A stretch of 64,000 bases of DNA from Deltaproteobacteria bacterium (GTDB taxonomy: Bacteria; Desulfobacterota; Binatia; UBA1149; SPBQ01), in assembly GCA_029262375.1 (NCBI GenBank), contig JAJCZM010000053.1, positions 155,400 through 219,399 on the forward strand. Reading direction: 5' to 3'. Both the position numbers and the translations under genes were made by a program. Of the stretch, positions 62,526 through 64,000 are shown in pieces (position 1 is the stretch's first letter; each line of letters begins with the position of its first letter). A model generated the notes under the pieces. It worked only from the letters and a program-made list of their open reading frames with translations. It was not told where the DNA came from and did not search any database.

Positions 62526-63662
62526 ATGTCCGGATCGATAGGCCCACTGCTGCCAGCAGACGAAACGTTTAATCATCAGATCGTTGATACCTTTGCGACG
62601 GTCAGTCAGTCCGACTTGTCGTGGGCTGAAAAAGTGTGCGGTATGGCCGCAGCGCGCGACGGATCGGCGCAAATCGGTTTTGGCTTCGGCAAGTACACCA
62701 ACCGCAACGTCTTCGACGCGTACGGAGGAGTGTCGCGCGGACGCGAACAATGGACCGTGCGAGGCAGCCGCGAGTTGTTGTCCGACGCGAACACGCTCGG
62801 TGTCGGCCCGATTCGCTATGAAGTCGTCGAACCGTTGCATTCGGTTCGCGTTCGTCTCGAACCCAACGACGTCCAGCCGGTTGCTTACGATCTTCTGTTC
62901 GAATCGATCGTTCCGTGCGTGGTAGAGGAGCGCGAAGACCGCCGCACACTGAACCAGGTTCGGCCTACCGCGAATCAAGTTCGCTATCATCAAACCGGAC
63001 GAGCGACGGGTTGGGTCGAGATCGACGGCAAACGCAGCGAGATCAGCCCGGATGCTTGGATCTCTACGCGCGATCATTCTTGGGGAGTGCGGCCCGACGT
63101 CGGCGCCGAGTTGTCGGATCTGCAACCCGATCCGACCGAATCGCTGGTGCCGAACGTGCTGGCGGTTTGGAATCCGGTTTTTTTCGAGCGCGCCGACGGC
63201 TCGACGTATGCCTACCATCACTACGTTCTGGATTTGTCAGGACCGGGCTTTGTGCATCGCAAAGTGCAGGGCGGCTTCGAGAACGCCGACGGTTCGCGCC
63301 AACTGATTGCCGATGTCACGCCGCAGCTCGAGTTCAATCGCGACAACAGTCGCCTGCTCGGCGGCGTCTATCTAATCAAGATGGCCGACGGTAGTGCGCG
63401 GCGACTCGAACTCGAGGCGATCTCCGACACCGGGTTCCATCTCGGGACGGGTTTGTATCTGGGCTTCGACGGCCGGCACCACGGTAGTTGGCGCGGCCCT
63501 TTACATCTTGACGGTGAGTACTTCGCGGACTGCGCGGATCCCGCCACAGTCGAGCGCATCAACCAGTTTCGCGATTGCATGGTCCGCGTTCACGATCCGG
63601 TCACCGGCGCGACGGGCTGGGGAAACTGCCAGACGTTCGTGCGCGGAGATAGGCTCGGCTAG
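62526..63662 (+). CDS. Conserved protein of unknown function, AttH/CrtC-like beta fold
   Basis: A 378-residue protein with no signal peptide. It is dominated by beta strands and contains the pairs ISTRDHSWGVRPD near residue 182 and YHHYVLDLSGPGF near 225, with WTVRGSRELLSD early. The layout of two lipocalin-like halves resembles AttH and carotenoid 1,2-hydratase-type proteins, which bind or act on hydrophobic molecules. I cannot place it in a named family with certainty. It lies 22 bases before a glycosyltransferase gene. Confidence 0.6.
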   Translation: MSGSIGPLLPADETFNHQIVDTFATVSQSDLSWAEKVCGMAAARDGSAQIGFGFGKYTNRNVFDAYGGVSRGREQWTVRGSRELLSDANTLGVGPIRYEVVEPLHSVRVRLEPNDVQPVAYDLLFESIVPCVVEEREDRRTLNQVRPTANQVRYHQTGRATGWVEIDGKRSEISPDAWISTRDHSWGVRPDVGAELSDLQPDPTESLVPNVLAVWNPVFFERADGSTYAYHHYVLDLSGPGFVHRKVQGGFENADGSRQLIADVTPQLEFNRDNSRLLGGVYLIKMADGSARRLELEAISDTGFHLGTGLYLGFDGRHHGSWRGPLHLDGEYFADCADPATVERINQFRDCMVRVHDPVTGATGWGNCQTFVRGDRLG

Positions 63663-63683
63663 AAGCGTTGTCCGGTAGTTCTC

Positions 63684-64000
63684 GTGGCGAAACGTAAGAT
63701 CGTACTTCTCAATGAACGCGACCCGCGCAATCCGCTGGCCGGCGGCGCCGAGGTTCATATCTTCGAGATATTCTCGCGCTTGGCTGCGCGCGGCCACGAT
63801 GTCGAGTTGCTGGCGGCGACGTTTCCGGGCTGTGAGCCGACAGAGTTGGTCGATGGAGTCCGTGTGCGTCGGCTCGCAAACCGCTACCTCTACTACGGTA
63901 TCGTCCCCTTCGTGCTTCGCTCGACGGTAAAGAAATCGCGTCCGGACGTCGTCGTGGACGTCCTCAACAAGCTTCCGTTTCTCAGTCCCTGGACCGTGCC
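63684..64000 (+). CDS. Family-4 glycosyltransferase (5' part only; runs off the window)
   Basis: The first 105 codons are visible. The GT-B N-terminal half is recognisable: IVLLNERDPRNPLAGGAEVH near the start, LAARGHDVELLAA, and an RPDVVVDVLNK donor-side strand. Members transfer sugars from nucleotide-sugars to lipids or glycans. GTG at 63684, 21 bases after the preceding stop, so it may share a transcript with that gene. Acceptor and sugar are unknown. Confidence 0.83.
   Translation, partial: MAKRKIVLLNERDPRNPLAGGAEVHIFEIFSRLAARGHDVELLAATFPGCEPTELVDGVRVRRLANRYLYYGIVPFVLRSTVKKSRPDVVVDVLNKLPFLSPWTV

Overview
This 64 kb window is high-GC chromosomal DNA (about 60% by eye) packed with bacterial genes. 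No phage, IS element, CRISPR array, tRNA or rRNA was seen. The gene mix points to an uncultured deltaproteobacteria-like lineage, most probably Candidatus Binatota/Binatia: very large secreted proteins with cysteine-rich repeats, MMPL-type RND exporters, many CoA- and lipid-linked enzymes, a carotenoid oxygenase, a steroid-reductase-like enzyme, a deazaflavin-type oxidoreductase and a full-length Lnt. The taxonomy is inferred from gene content only. No intergenic stretch exceeds about 300 bases.

Layout. 1-2.6 kb: truncated steroid 5-alpha-reductase-like gene, then an SDR and a class V aminotransferase. 2.6-12 kb: a small lipoprotein, a 1396-residue KP-43-like subtilase, an F420-type oxidoreductase, a YdcF protein and a propeller/diheme-cytochrome fusion. 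12-15.6 kb: an Sfp-type phosphopantetheinyl transferase convergent with an adenylation/carrier/membrane-acyltransferase fusion. 15.8-17.6 kb: arsR-arsI with a palindromic operator and an apparently leaderless promoter, and divergent terC. 17.7-29 kb: a secreted-protein island with three dockerin-like proteins, a 1728-residue protein with nine 53-residue Cys-rich repeats, and an RND exporter. 29-35 kb: a STAND ATPase/TPR protein and a TetR-RND exporter operon. 35-40.7 kb: metallo-beta-lactamase hydrolase, D-aminoacylase-like amidohydrolase, molybdopterin oxidoreductase and a SnoaL-like protein. 40.7-48 kb: carotenoid cleavage oxygenase divergent from an ALDH-ACAD-APH operon, a TetR/SnoaL divergent pair with two operators, and a second SDR. 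48-51 kb: secreted beta-helix protein and RidA. 51-62.3 kb: lnt, a DUF1214 protein and a sulfotransferase; adenylate cyclase-STAND-TPR; CFA-type methyltransferase and an M3 oligopeptidase. 62.5-64 kb: an unknown AttH-like protein and a truncated glycosyltransferase.

Themes. The strongest shared signal is a modular surface-protein system. A lysine/tryptophan-rich C-terminal module recurs clearly in two secreted proteins and more weakly in two others. A cysteine-decorated dockerin-like module recurs in three more. A second theme is lipid/CoA chemistry (ACAD, ALDH, carotenoid cleavage, SDRs, CFA synthase, two RND exporters, A-PCP acyltransferase). Local control is visible as an ArsR operator, paired TetR operators and GTGA translational overlaps.
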